Position numbers and translations under genes: made by a program. Positions 17,745 to 27,155 of a DNA stretch of 64,000 bases are shown piece by piece; position 1 is the stretch's first letter; every line of letters starts with the position of its first letter. The stretch lies in contig NZ_JAJOYS010000002.1 of the NCBI RefSeq assembly GCF_021166475.1, positions 310,001 to 374,000 of the forward strand. The letters run 5' to 3'. The DNA comes from Pelagibacterium xiamenense. Its GTDB lineage: Bacteria > Pseudomonadota > Alphaproteobacteria > Rhizobiales > Devosiaceae. Under the pieces are notes generated by a model, which saw only the letters and a program-made list of their open reading frames with translations, was not told where the DNA came from and searched no databases.

Positions 17745-19457
17745 TCAAAAGCGCAGTTGGACCGGTATGAGTCTATCGTCGACCGCAGGGTCTGTATTGG
17801 GCTGAATCCCGAGCATGGGCGCGATCCTGGCGACAATGCGGCCGGAAACCTCGCCGGCGTTCCAGCCCGCGGTCCGACCTGTTTGTTCGTTCTCCCGCTT
17901 GGGTTCGTCGACAAGAATGATCATGGCGTATTGGGGATTATCCAGGGGGAAAGCGGAAGCGAAGAGTGCGAGGCTCTTTTCGCTCGAATAGCGCCCGTCG
18001 ACAACCTTTTCTGCAGTACCGGTCTTGCCTCCCCAACGATAACCGTCCGCAATCGCATTGCCACGACTACCTGAGCCCTCAAGTGCATTGAGCCGCATCA
18101 GGTAGCGAATATAGTCGCTTGTCTGTGCGGAAATCACCTGCGTTGCCCGCGCGTTGGCCTCTGCCTCTGTGCGCATGAGCAACGTCGGTTCAATAAGCCG
18201 TCCGCCGTTTACAAGCGCACTGACTGCCCGAAGCATATGCATCGGCGTTACGCTCAACCCGTGTCCGAACGACGCGGTTGCCGCGCCGACTTCCGAAAAA
18301 TTCGATGGGATGGCCGACGCCGTGACTTCGGGCAATTCAACCACCGGCGTGCCCTCAAAGCCAAGGCGAGTGAGAAACGCGCGGAAATTTTCTTTCCCCA
18401 TCGCCTGCATCATTTTGATCGTGCCGATATTGGACGAATACTTATAAACCTCCGGCACCGAGAGAATGCGGTATTTGCCGTGGAAATCCTCGATCGTATA
18501 GCGCCCGAACCGCACGCCGAACCGCGCATCGATCTGATCTGTGATCTGCACCGCACCGCTATCGAGCGTCGCGGCAAAGGTTATGGTCTTGAAAGTCGAA
18601 CCGAGCTCGTATTTCGCTGCGGTAATCCGGTTGTAGCGCCCCTCTTCGAGCATGCCGGCGGGATTGTTGGGGTCGAAATCGGGCAGCGATGCCAGCGCGA
18701 TGACCTCGCCGGTATGCACATCCATGATCGCCCCGGCCGCGGCAATCGCCTGGTAGCGTTCCATGGCATCGACGAGTTGGTCGTAAAGCACGTGCTGTAC
18801 ACGCAGATCGATCGCAAGATTGACCGGATTGAGTTCGCTGTCGCGCGCCAGCCCCAACTCTTGCAGCAACCCCAGATCGGTGCTGTCGTCGAGGTACATC
18901 TCCATGCCGGCGATCCCGACATTGTCGATATTGACAGCCCCCATCACATGCGCCGCCACCGGTCCGCCGGGATAGAACCGCTTGGTCTCGGTCAGGAACC
19001 CTATCCCCGGAATGCCAAGGTGCATGACGCGATCGCGCTGGGCAGGCGTTAATTCGCGTGCGATCCAGACGAAACCCTCATCGCCGGTCAGCCGGTCGCG
19101 CAACCATGCGGGATCGAGATTGGGCAGCACTGTGCGCAGCGCCTCGGCGGCTTCATCGACGTCGAGAATGCGGCGCGGCTCGGCATAGAGCGAGGGCACC
19201 TGGATATCGACGGCCATCTCGATGCCATTCCTGTCCAGAATGGGGGGGCGCGACGCCATGATGGCCGCGCGGGCCTGACCTTCAATGGCCGTGTCGAGGT
19301 CCATATTGCCCAGCCAGACAAGACGTCCGCCCATCACCACGAACACCGCCAGCACAAACGCCATGGCCCAACGGATACGCGCACTCGTGAGATTACCGCG
19401 CGCCTTCCGCGTACCATCGAGGGCAATCGTCGGTTCCTTGGACGAAATGGCGCTCAC
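17745..19457 (-). CDS. ftsI: Septal peptidoglycan transpeptidase FtsI (PBP3)
   Basis: Bitopic class B penicillin-binding protein that crosslinks septal peptidoglycan in partnership with FtsW. The 570-aa product has a single membrane helix (about 30-50, WAMAFVLAVFVVMGGRLVWL), a pedestal domain, and the three transpeptidase motifs: STFK (active serine, in KYELGSTFKTITF), SSN (VYKYSSNIGTIKM) and KTGT (WGGKTGTAEKV). The start overlaps the ftsL stop by 4 bp. Confidence 0.97.
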   Translation of the reverse strand: MSAISSKEPTIALDGTRKARGNLTSARIRWAMAFVLAVFVVMGGRLVWLGNMDLDTAIEGQARAAIMASRPPILDRNGIEMAVDIQVPSLYAEPRRILDVDEAAEALRTVLPNLDPAWLRDRLTGDEGFVWIARELTPAQRDRVMHLGIPGIGFLTETKRFYPGGPVAAHVMGAVNIDNVGIAGMEMYLDDSTDLGLLQELGLARDSELNPVNLAIDLRVQHVLYDQLVDAMERYQAIAAAGAIMDVHTGEVIALASLPDFDPNNPAGMLEEGRYNRITAAKYELGSTFKTITFAATLDSGAVQITDQIDARFGVRFGRYTIEDFHGKYRILSVPEVYKYSSNIGTIKMMQAMGKENFRAFLTRLGFEGTPVVELPEVTASAIPSNFSEVGAATASFGHGLSVTPMHMLRAVSALVNGGRLIEPTLLMRTEAEANARATQVISAQTSDYIRYLMRLNALEGSGSRGNAIADGYRWGGKTGTAEKVVDGRYSSEKSLALFASAFPLDNPQYAMIILVDEPKRENEQTGRTAGWNAGEVSGRIVARIAPMLGIQPNTDPAVDDRLIPVQLRF

Positions 19458-19843
19458 AGAATGCCCTCCAGCAGGGATCCGATCGGATCGGATTCGGTTT
19501 CAATCGACTCGAACAGCGCGTCGAGGGCATCCGTATCGAGCCGCATCTCGGGGCGCATCGGCAATTCGGCGAACGTCCCGAACTGCTCGATCTCGGGAAC
19601 GTGCAGGTTGAGCGTTTCATTGTGCCGGTCGACGATCGCCTGAAGCTGCGTCGGCTGGTTAAGATACGCCCAGTCCGCCTTGAGGATCGAAAGCGTCGCC
19701 TGCTGACGCGCAATGTCGCTCTCTATGGAACGGACCTCGTCTGCGGTCATTTCGGCCATGTGCTTTTGTGCATAAACGCCGACCAGCATCAACGCGGCCA
19801 TGATCGCCAGGATGAAATTGATGTTTCGCAGGCTCCGGATCAT
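19454..19843 (-). CDS. ftsL: Cell division protein FtsL-like
   Basis: Small bitopic protein (129 aa) with one N-terminal membrane helix (INFILAIMAALMLVGVYA) followed by a coiled-coil-like segment (AEMTADEVRSIESDIARQQATLSILKADWAYL), the pattern expected of FtsL, which forms a complex with FtsB and FtsQ. Primary sequence is poorly conserved in this family, so the call rests on size, topology and its place between rsmH and ftsI, with 4-bp overlaps on both sides. Confidence 0.88.
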   Translation of the reverse strand: MIRSLRNINFILAIMAALMLVGVYAQKHMAEMTADEVRSIESDIARQQATLSILKADWAYLNQPTQLQAIVDRHNETLNLHVPEIEQFGTFAELPMRPEMRLDTDALDALFESIETESDPIGSLLEGIL

Positions 19844-20838
19844 GCCGCACCCCGCGCAAACCCCGGAACGCCCAACCCTTCGCGGCTAAAGGGGCGCGCC
19901 GGCGCACCGGTCCGCACCGCGCTGCGCAAGGTGGCCGACCGTGCCCGCGGATTGCGCGCGAGTTCAGGTACGCCAGCCTTGATCGCCTTGCGGATCGGCG
20001 CCCAGCGCGCTTCGATCTGGTTCGTTACCGGCATGTGGCGCGATTGCGGTCCGGCCGTCTTCTGGGCATCGAAGAAGCGCTTTACGATGCGATCCTCAAG
20101 CGAATGAAAGGTCACCACGGCCAGCCGTCCGCCTTCGGACAGCGCGCGCTCGGCCGCGAACAAACCTTCGACGAGTTCGTCGAACTCGCGGTTGACCGCG
20201 ATGCGCAACGCCTGGAACGTCCGCGTCGCGGGATGCTGCGCGCCCGGCTTGCGGCCGACGGTCTTCTCGATCACTTGCGCCAGCCGCAGCGTGTCCTCGA
20301 TCCGCTCTTCGGACCGCGCGTCCACGATCGCCTTGGCAATCCGCCGCGACGCGCGCTCTTCCCCGTAGGCGAAAATGAGGTTCGCCAGGTCTTTCTCGCC
20401 CAGCTCGTTGACCAGATCGGCCGCGGTTGTGCCGTCCTGGCTCATTCGCATATCGAGGGGACCGGCCTTCTGAAACGAAAATCCCCGTTGGCCCTGATCG
20501 AGCTGCATCGAAGAGACACCGATATCGAGCACCACTGCATCGATGTGGGTACCGGAAACAAGCGCATCGAGTTCGGCGAACCGTCCGGCGACGAAGGTGA
20601 AACGCTCCGGAAAGTCATCAGATACAGCGTCGGCGAAGCCTTTTACACCAGGGTCCCTGTCGATCCCGACCACCGCCGCCCCAGCATTGAGCAATGCCCG
20701 CGAATAGCCACCTGCGCCGAACGTCCCATCGACAACGCGCGCGCCCTCGAGCGGACCAAGTGCGTCGAGCACTTCGGCCAGCAACACCGATTCATGGGAT
20801 GATTTCGAACCGGCCCCGGTTCCTGACAGCTCGCCCAT
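19840..20838 (-). CDS. rsmH: 16S rRNA (cytosine-1402-N4)-methyltransferase RsmH
   Basis: SAM-dependent methyltransferase (formerly MraW) that modifies C1402 of 16S rRNA. The 332-aa product begins with the family signature HESVLLAEVLDAL, then DGTFGAGGYSRALL, LDIGVSSMQLDQGQRGFSF, GPLDMRMSQ and FHSLEDRIVKRFF. I chose the ATG at 20838 with AAGAGG a few bases upstream over the longer open frame. It opens the dcw cluster; mraZ, which usually precedes it, is absent, and a MATE transporter on the same strand lies upstream. Confidence 0.96.
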   Translation of the reverse strand: MGELSGTGAGSKSSHESVLLAEVLDALGPLEGARVVDGTFGAGGYSRALLNAGAAVVGIDRDPGVKGFADAVSDDFPERFTFVAGRFAELDALVSGTHIDAVVLDIGVSSMQLDQGQRGFSFQKAGPLDMRMSQDGTTAADLVNELGEKDLANLIFAYGEERASRRIAKAIVDARSEERIEDTLRLAQVIEKTVGRKPGAQHPATRTFQALRIAVNREFDELVEGLFAAERALSEGGRLAVVTFHSLEDRIVKRFFDAQKTAGPQSRHMPVTNQIEARWAPIRKAIKAGVPELARNPRARSATLRSAVRTGAPARPFSREGLGVPGFARGAA

Positions 20839-20972
20839 AACCTCTTGATACTCAAAGCGGTCCGGCCCGCACGGCCAAACTGGTACTGACCCTGTTACGC
20901 AACGAAAGTGGCGAATGTGCACTTTGAACCAGATTGCACGGCAGACTTTAAGATTCTGTTTCCCAAACGTGG

Positions 20973-20998
20973 CGGGCCGGACGCTTCCGCCCGGCCCG
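20973..20998 (-). terminator. Terminator-like hairpin after the MATE gene
   Basis: CGGGCCGG (20973-20980) and CCGGCCCG (20991-20998) form an 8-bp GC-only stem around a 10-nt loop. It lies just past the MATE stop codon on the minus strand. The downstream tract is not a clean run of T, so it may be a weak or rho-assisted terminator separating the MATE gene from rsmH. Confidence 0.5.
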
Positions 20999-21006
20999 GA
21001 AATCAT

Positions 21007-22389
21007 CTAGCGCGCCATGAAAAGCCCCAGGCGCGGCCCGTCCGCCCGTGCGGCACGTGCCAGGACGACGGCCGTCAGTCCCGCCAGCAGGACTTCCGCG
21101 ACGGGGCTCGCGATCCAGATCCCGGTTTCCCCGAAGACCCAGGGAAGCGCCAGGGTAAGAGGCAGGGCAAACGCGTAGGATCGCGCAAGCCCGAGGAGAG
21201 CGGTTCGTCTCGCATTCCCGATGGCCTGGAAATACCCGACGATCATCACTTGTGGACCAACAAGGAGGTAGGCGGCCGTCATTATCGGCAATATCCGCCC
21301 GACTTCCGCGGCAATCAGCGGATCATCGACAAAAAGATACCCCCAACTATCCCTGAAGACGAACAGCAGGGCCTGCGCCGTGAGCGAGAACGCCAGCGCT
21401 ACGCCGATCGACAAGCGAAGCGCCGCATCCGAGCGTTCAAAGAGCCCGGCGCCGTAGTTATTGCCTGCGATAGCCTGCAACGTCTGGCTTAGGCCAAGCA
21501 GGACTAAAAAGCTCAGCGACAGAGTACGGTTTATGACGCCATAGGCGGCCACCGTCGTTTCGTAATTTTCGCTTCCGAACCGCTGAACCATCGCGATGAC
21601 AACGCCGCTGCCCAGTGCCAGTCCGATGAAGGTAAGGCTCTGCGGCGCCCCCAGCGCAAGATACCGCGTCCACCCGACCCCAAGGCTATCCATACTGAAC
21701 GTATCGAGCCGCAGCCGCGTCCGCCCCGCAATGCGAAAGCCAAGCACCACAAGGAGCGCGCACGCTTGCGCCGCGATCGTGCCGAGCGCCGATCCGGCAA
21801 CGCCAAGCCCGAACACGGCGATCAGCACATAGTTGAACCCGATATTGCCGAGCGACGTCAAAAGGCTCAGGCCCGCCATGAATCCGACGCGCCCCTCGAC
21901 CCTCAACGCATCCGAATTGAGGCCCAGCACCATGGCAACCGGCGAAAAGGCAATCGTTATCGCAAGATAGATGTTCGCCATATCTGCAAGGTCCGCCTGC
22001 CCATTGGCAGCCGCCATGATGATCGGTCGCCCCAAGGCGACGAAGATGACGATCACCAGGGCGCAAACGGCAAGTCCCAACCCGTGAGCACCCCAGAAGG
22101 TGTCTCGCGCCTCCTTGATGAGTCCACCGCCGAACTGGCGCGCCAGCACGCTCGCCATGCCCGCAGAAACCAACGTCGCCAGCGCGACGAGAAGCATCAC
22201 GATCGGGAAAATGACAGTGACGGCACCAAGCGCCGCCGGGCCGACGAAAAACCCCAGAAAGATCGCATCCGCGATCGTCAGCAACCCGTTCGTCGCCATA
22301 ACGGCGATAATCGGCAGCGCCGTGACGACGTAAATGCGGCCGATCGGGCCATGAGTATAGGGATTATGATCCAATTCGTTCGAAGTCAT
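21007..22389 (-). CDS. MATE family multidrug/cation efflux transporter
   Basis: Inner-membrane secondary transporter of 460 aa with twelve predicted helices. Family features include the N-terminal GPIGRIYVVTALPIIAVMATNGL, ADAIFLGFFVGPAALGAVTV, and the repeated half beginning TRYLALGAPQSLTFIGLALG. MATE proteins export organic cations and drugs using Na+ or H+ gradients; the substrate cannot be deduced. Its position upstream of rsmH, where mraZ would be expected, suggests a rearrangement at the left end of the dcw transcription unit. Confidence 0.9.
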   Translation of the reverse strand: MTSNELDHNPYTHGPIGRIYVVTALPIIAVMATNGLLTIADAIFLGFFVGPAALGAVTVIFPIVMLLVALATLVSAGMASVLARQFGGGLIKEARDTFWGAHGLGLAVCALVIVIFVALGRPIIMAAANGQADLADMANIYLAITIAFSPVAMVLGLNSDALRVEGRVGFMAGLSLLTSLGNIGFNYVLIAVFGLGVAGSALGTIAAQACALLVVLGFRIAGRTRLRLDTFSMDSLGVGWTRYLALGAPQSLTFIGLALGSGVVIAMVQRFGSENYETTVAAYGVINRTLSLSFLVLLGLSQTLQAIAGNNYGAGLFERSDAALRLSIGVALAFSLTAQALLFVFRDSWGYLFVDDPLIAAEVGRILPIMTAAYLLVGPQVMIVGYFQAIGNARRTALLGLARSYAFALPLTLALPWVFGETGIWIASPVAEVLLAGLTAVVLARAARADGPRLGLFMAR

Positions 22390-22740
22390 GATTTGCGTTC
22401 CCCACGCGCGAGCGCACCCGCCCGGCGCGCAATACGCAACGGGTCTTCAAAAGCGCTCGGATAACGGAAAACCGGAAAACACCGGCCAATGAACCTGGCA
22501 CGCTATGCGCGCTCAAGCGTTCGCTATGCTGTCGAGGAAAGGTCTGACATCCACCATCTCTCGCTGGGCTGGTTCGGAAGGCGAGGATGGGGCCCGCATT
22601 GCCATCGCACCGAACACAAGCGTGATCTGGATGCGGAAAACCGGAACTTCACCAGGACGGGGACCGTCCGCGGGCGGCAGGTGTCCGGAACCGGAGAATC
22701 TCGTAAGCCAATCGCGGAAAAGCGTCAAGCGGAGGGTGAG
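22390..22740. other. Gap between the MATE gene and rnpB, no clear gene
   Basis: Short open frames exist on both strands (for example 22505-22759 plus, and a minus frame ending at 22513), but all overlap each other or rnpB and match no family I recognise. The part next to 22390 should hold the MATE promoter. The region just left of rnpB should contain the 3' end of its precursor. Confidence 0.4.
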
Positions 22741-23140
<400 letters not shown>

Positions 23141-23202
23141 GCGCTGAAATAGGGTGCGGTGGTACGAAGCGTCAAGCCTTCAAGCCAGGAACGGGCTTGC
23201 GA

Positions 23203-23925
23203 TCAACCAATCAGGGCCGGCTTGAGCCCGCGCGCCTGCTGGATTTCCCGGTAAGCGGTGTTGATCGACGCCATCTTGGCCGACGCAAGGCCCATCAGTT
23301 CCTCAGGTACACCCTTGGCAACCATCCGGTCGGGGTGGTGCTCTGCAACAAGCTGGCGATAAGTCCGCTTGAGTTCGTCATTGGTCGCGTCGGGCACCAG
23401 CCCAAGCACCGCGTAGGGGTCGCGCCGCCCGTTGGGCATGAGCACATGCTGCGATGCGATCTGCTCGAAGCGGACGTCGTCGAACCCGAAGATGTCGCTG
23501 ATCGACTTGAGGTAGCTCAACTCGTCCTCGTGCACGAGCCCGTCCGCCGTCGCGATCTCGAAGAGTGCATCGAGCACGTGCTCGAGCGTCGCGGGGCTGT
23601 CGAGGAAAAGCTTGCGCACCTTGCGCGCATAGGTGTCGAACCCCGCAATGTCTTGTTGGGCGAGCGCAAAGAACCGCTCGACATGCGCATCCGCGCCCTG
23701 CGGAATGTCGACGAGTTTATGAAAGGTCGAGATTTCCCGCAGGCTGACAATGCCGTCGGCTTTGGCCATCTTGGCCGAAAGTGCAATGATCGACATCGTG
23801 AAGGCCGCATCCCGGCCGCCCGGCATCCAGTTGTCCGGATCGAGCACGGACGCGATCCCGCCGGCAAGCCCGGTGCCTTCGGAAAACGATCCGAGAAATG
23901 CTGCAATGCGCTGCCAGATGGACAT
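23203..23925 (-). CDS. TerB-like and DnaJ-domain protein (DjlA-like, soluble)
   Basis: The 240-aa product has an N-terminal TerB-like helical domain (AFTMSIIALSAKMAKADGIVSLREI, and the second half ATADGLVHEDELSYLKSI) and a C-terminal J domain (DPYAVLGLVPDATNDELKRTYR) with the HPD motif in AEHHPDRM that stimulates Hsp70 ATPase. It resembles DjlA but lacks the N-terminal membrane anchor. I chose the ATG at 23925. It lies 62 bp downstream of rnpB on the same strand only by position; no functional link is evident. Confidence 0.88.
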   Translation of the reverse strand: MSIWQRIAAFLGSFSEGTGLAGGIASVLDPDNWMPGGRDAAFTMSIIALSAKMAKADGIVSLREISTFHKLVDIPQGADAHVERFFALAQQDIAGFDTYARKVRKLFLDSPATLEHVLDALFEIATADGLVHEDELSYLKSISDIFGFDDVRFEQIASQHVLMPNGRRDPYAVLGLVPDATNDELKRTYRQLVAEHHPDRMVAKGVPEELMGLASAKMASINTAYREIQQARGLKPALIG

Positions 23926-24176
23926 GGTGCGACTCCGCCTCACCAGGGACATTACCCGGCATACGAGAGATTGGAACAGGACATCGAGCCGCAGCGAGAA
24001 CGGCGGGCAGCCCGGCATGGACGCCGCGCAAGAGCACATGCATGTCATGGAACCGTGCCTTTCATCTCCACCAAAGGCGTCTCAGGCTCGGTCGGACCCA
24101 ACCCGATCGGTCCATTATGCCTCAAATCGAATGATATCCAAGCCCGGGCTAGGTAAAATATGTCTATCAAATGCCG

Positions 24177-24905
24177 CTACCAGCGGAAATCATAGTCGTC
24201 ATAGACAAAACCGTAGGGGTTGCCCGGATTGGCAACAGGACGCCCCGGATAGACCGTGGCGCCGCGTGTCTGCTCCTCGTAGACCCAGATGACCTCGCCA
24301 TTGGCGCCCACGACCGCAACGAGCTCATCCTGGCCCTGATGGACCGGCATGGGCTGGGGTTCGCCCGAAAGCGGCGCCAGCGCAAGCCGCTCTTCGTAGC
24401 TCATGAACCCGGCATCCGGAGCCGACCGCACGGCGGCGTTTCCGGCCGACGCCGTAACAGTCTCGTAGTCGACGGCCTGACCGGACGGTACACTTAATCC
24501 TTCCGGGCGCGGCAGAGGCTTCGGCGGCTCGACCGACGCGACCGTCTCAGCGCCTTGTGCGGTCTGCGCGCTGATCTCTTTATTCGAATCCACCGCCGCG
24601 ACCGCCGGTGCATTGGCAGGCGAACTTCCATCAAGCGGCCGCCCGTTCACGGTCACGATCGGCCCGGTCGATGCAGTTTCCGTCACATCGGCGCCGGGCC
24701 CGCTAACGATCCGCGCCGGCGCCGCAGCGGCGCGTTCGGCTTGGGGCACCTGGGGAACCCCGGGGCGCGCCACCTCTTGGGCTTGCTGCACGTCAGGGCC
24801 CGTCGTGAGCCAGGCAAACGCATCGCGCTGCATCCAGCCGCCGGCAAAAGCCACGGCCGCCGCCAGAACAAAGATACCCGTTGTAGTAGGTTGGGAGAGC
24901 ATCAT
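24177..24905 (-). CDS. Hypothetical membrane-anchored or secreted protein
   Basis: The 242-aa product has one N-terminal hydrophobic segment (TTTGIFVLAAAVAFAGGWM), which may be an uncleaved anchor, then a low-complexity Ala/Pro/Val-rich linker. A C-terminal part contains DELVAVVGANGEVIWVYEEQTRG and a Tyr/Asp-rich tail (GFVYDDYDFRW). No family is recognised. Codon use is normal for this chromosome, and it stands alone between the TerB-DnaJ gene and metF. It probably faces the periplasm. Confidence 0.7.
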   Translation of the reverse strand: MMLSQPTTTGIFVLAAAVAFAGGWMQRDAFAWLTTGPDVQQAQEVARPGVPQVPQAERAAAAPARIVSGPGADVTETASTGPIVTVNGRPLDGSSPANAPAVAAVDSNKEISAQTAQGAETVASVEPPKPLPRPEGLSVPSGQAVDYETVTASAGNAAVRSAPDAGFMSYEERLALAPLSGEPQPMPVHQGQDELVAVVGANGEVIWVYEEQTRGATVYPGRPVANPGNPYGFVYDDYDFRW

Positions 24906-25008
24906 CGATCCGTCCTATCTGCCCCGCATGACGCCTAAAGAGTATGCGCGATGATGGCACGAGTATGATGAATCGAGAATGAACCGATTGTGGCGGCGCG
25001 CAGCAGAC

Positions 25009-25929
25009 CTAAGGCCGGATGCCCAGAAGCCGTGCGAGCGCGAGGACCAGGCTGGAGCGGTTGAGCGTATAGAAGTGGAACTCCGTCACGCCCGAATCCA
25101 GAAGCTCGGTCACCTGTTCCGCAGCCACCGCCGCTGCGACGAGCGCGTGCGTCTCCGGGTCGTCCTCGAGGCCTTCGAACCGCTCCGCCAGCCAATGCGG
25201 AATCGATGCGCCGCATTTTCCGGCGAACCCGGAGATCTGCTTGAAGCTGTGGATCGGCTGGATTCCCGGCACGATCGGTGCCTCGATCCCTGCGTTGCGG
25301 GCCCGTTCGACAAAGCGCCAATAGTCGGCATTTTCGAAGAACATTTGCGTGATCGCCCTGTCGGCCCCGGCATCGATCTTGCGTTTGAGATTGTCGATAT
25401 CGGCATCCCAGTCCGGGCTTTGAGGATGCTTTTCGGGATAGGCGGCAACGGAAATGTCGAAATCGCCGAGCTTGCGAATTCCGGCCACAAGATCGGCCGC
25501 GTTTTCATAGCCGTCAGGATGGGGCGTAAAAGGGTGTCCGACGCCTTCGGGCGGATCGCCGCGCAACGCGACGATTCTGCTGATGCCCGCCTGGGCATAT
25601 CCCTTCACCACTTCATCGACTTCGGCTCTGCTCGCGCCGACACAGGTCAAATGCGCGGCGGCGGGAACTCCGCTGTCCTTGGTGATCTGGGAAACCATCC
25701 GCAAAGTGCGTTCACGCGTCGATCCACCGGCGCCATAAGTCACAGAGACGAAGCGCGGCTTGAGCGGAGCCAGACGCGCAATCGAATCCCAGAACCGGGC
25801 TTCCATCGCATCCGTCTTGGGTGGGAAAAACTCAAAACTCACCTTGAGGTCGGGACGCTCGGTCTCGGGTTGGCGGCTGAGCCGGGTGATGCCTTCGGTC
25901 TGTAGCACGTTCGTCTGTTCCTCTTTCAT
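25009..25929 (-). CDS. metF: Methylenetetrahydrofolate reductase MetF
   Basis: Flavoprotein that reduces 5,10-methylene-THF to 5-methyl-THF, the methyl donor for methionine synthesis. The 306-aa product shows the MetF motifs SFEFFPPKT, FVSVTYGAGGSTR, HLTCVG, VALRGDPP and ADRAITQMFFE. Its ATG at 25929 overlaps the stop of the samR-like gene by 4 bp, so both are cotranscribed and metF should be under control of the operator at 26938-26953. Confidence 0.96.
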   Translation of the reverse strand: MKEEQTNVLQTEGITRLSRQPETERPDLKVSFEFFPPKTDAMEARFWDSIARLAPLKPRFVSVTYGAGGSTRERTLRMVSQITKDSGVPAAAHLTCVGASRAEVDEVVKGYAQAGISRIVALRGDPPEGVGHPFTPHPDGYENAADLVAGIRKLGDFDISVAAYPEKHPQSPDWDADIDNLKRKIDAGADRAITQMFFENADYWRFVERARNAGIEAPIVPGIQPIHSFKQISGFAGKCGASIPHWLAERFEGLEDDPETHALVAAAVAAEQVTELLDSGVTEFHFYTLNRSSLVLALARLLGIRP

Positions 25930-26891
25930 GCGTGTTGGCCCGTCGTCTCAGCGTGCTCAAGCACCCACAGACACACGGTCAGGCCGATTTCAGTCTCTGG
26001 CGGGATTGCCTTGCGGCTTGCGACCGACAGCCCCGCCGCTTGCGCCCAATTGCCCATCTGCGCGTCGGACAGACCGAGCCGGCGATGCGCCTGTTCGTCG
26101 CGCAGAAATTCCATCTCGTGTGGAGCGAAATCGACCACGATCATCTGCCCCTCCGCCCTCAGGCACCGGGCGGCGCTCGATACCGCGGCACCCGGATCGT
26201 CGAAATAATGCAGCACCTGATGGAGCACCACGCGGTCCGCCGCGCCTGCGAAATCCTCCAGCGCGCCGATGTCGCCCAACCGCACCTGCCCGTTGGATAT
26301 GCCCTCGGCCTCCAGCTTGGAGCGCGCGACGCGAAGCATTTCGCGGCTGGAATCGATGCCGATGCCTTGTCGGTAATGGCCGGCCAGAAGCTCCAACATG
26401 CGTCCGGTCCCCGTCCCCAGATCGAGGAGCGTATCGACCTTTATGCCATCAAACAGCGAGAGAATTTCCGCTTCGACCGCCGAATCCGGAGCATGCAGGC
26501 TGCGCAGCTTGTCCCAACTCCCTGCGATCGTCGCAAAGAACTCTTCGGCTTCCTCGCGCCTGGCTTTACGGACGGCGTCAAGTTTTTCGCGGTCTTGCCG
26601 CAATTGCTGCGCGTTCCGGTCGATCTGGGTTTTGAGCCAGTCGGCAAAAGCGCTCCCCGGGCCGGATTCGCACAATCGGTAGTACGCCCACGCCCCCTCG
26701 GCGTACCGGCTCACGAGATTGGCATCCGCAAGCAGCTTGAGATGCCGGGAAATCCGGGGCTGGCTCTGGTCGAGAATCTCGGTAAAGTCCTTGACGCTGA
26801 GTTCGCCTTCGGCCAGCAACGCAATAAGCCGCAACCGGGTAGCCTCCCCGGCCGCTTTGAGCATGTTCACGATGTCGTCCGGCTGATACAC
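25926..26891 (-). CDS. ArsR-type regulator fused to SAM-dependent methyltransferase (SamR-like)
   Basis: The product joins an ArsR/SmtB winged helix (DIVNMLKAAGEATRLRLIALL, then SQPRISRHLKLLADANLVSRY) to a class I methyltransferase domain (LLDLGTGTGRMLELLAGHY, then VDFAPHEMEFLRDEQAHRRLGL). Fusions of this type regulate methionine/SAM genes in alphaproteobacteria and were named SamR, from memory. I prefer the GTG at 26891 because GAGGGAAGG precedes it, giving 321 aa; the upstream ATG at 26939 falls inside the palindromic operator. It is cotranscribed with metF, so autoregulation is likely. Confidence 0.88.
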   Translation of the reverse strand: MYQPDDIVNMLKAAGEATRLRLIALLAEGELSVKDFTEILDQSQPRISRHLKLLADANLVSRYAEGAWAYYRLCESGPGSAFADWLKTQIDRNAQQLRQDREKLDAVRKARREEAEEFFATIAGSWDKLRSLHAPDSAVEAEILSLFDGIKVDTLLDLGTGTGRMLELLAGHYRQGIGIDSSREMLRVARSKLEAEGISNGQVRLGDIGALEDFAGAADRVVLHQVLHYFDDPGAAVSSAARCLRAEGQMIVVDFAPHEMEFLRDEQAHRRLGLSDAQMGNWAQAAGLSVASRKAIPPETEIGLTVCLWVLEHAETTGQHA

Positions 26892-26937
26892 CCGCCTTCC
26901 CTCGATTTCCGGCGCTGAACGGCACCTTTCAGGGGAC

Positions 26938-26953
26938 ATAAAGATATCTTTAT
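26938..26953. promoter_or_regulatory. Probable SamR operator, perfect palindrome
   Basis: ATAAAGATATCTTTAT is a 16-bp perfect inverted repeat, standing out as AT-rich in a GC-rich region. It lies 47 bp upstream of the preferred start of the samR-like gene, and on the shared side of the divergent small ArsR gene. ArsR-family dimers bind such short palindromes; repression of samR-metF when SAM is plentiful is the inferred role. Confidence 0.75.
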
Positions 26954-27155
26954 ATCACTTGTGTCAAGGGTCTCGCCAGCCGGCACTGCCGCATCGCGAA
27001 AACGGCCACACCTGTGGGAAACCTCTATGACAGCGCGTGCAAGCCGTTCAAATTTTGCCATCAGCCGCCGCTAGGGTTGAAAACCGCCCGCGCACGTGCA
27101 ATCCACTTTCTGGAAATAGACGGCAAGACTCGTTATTTCCGGGGACGAAGAAAGA

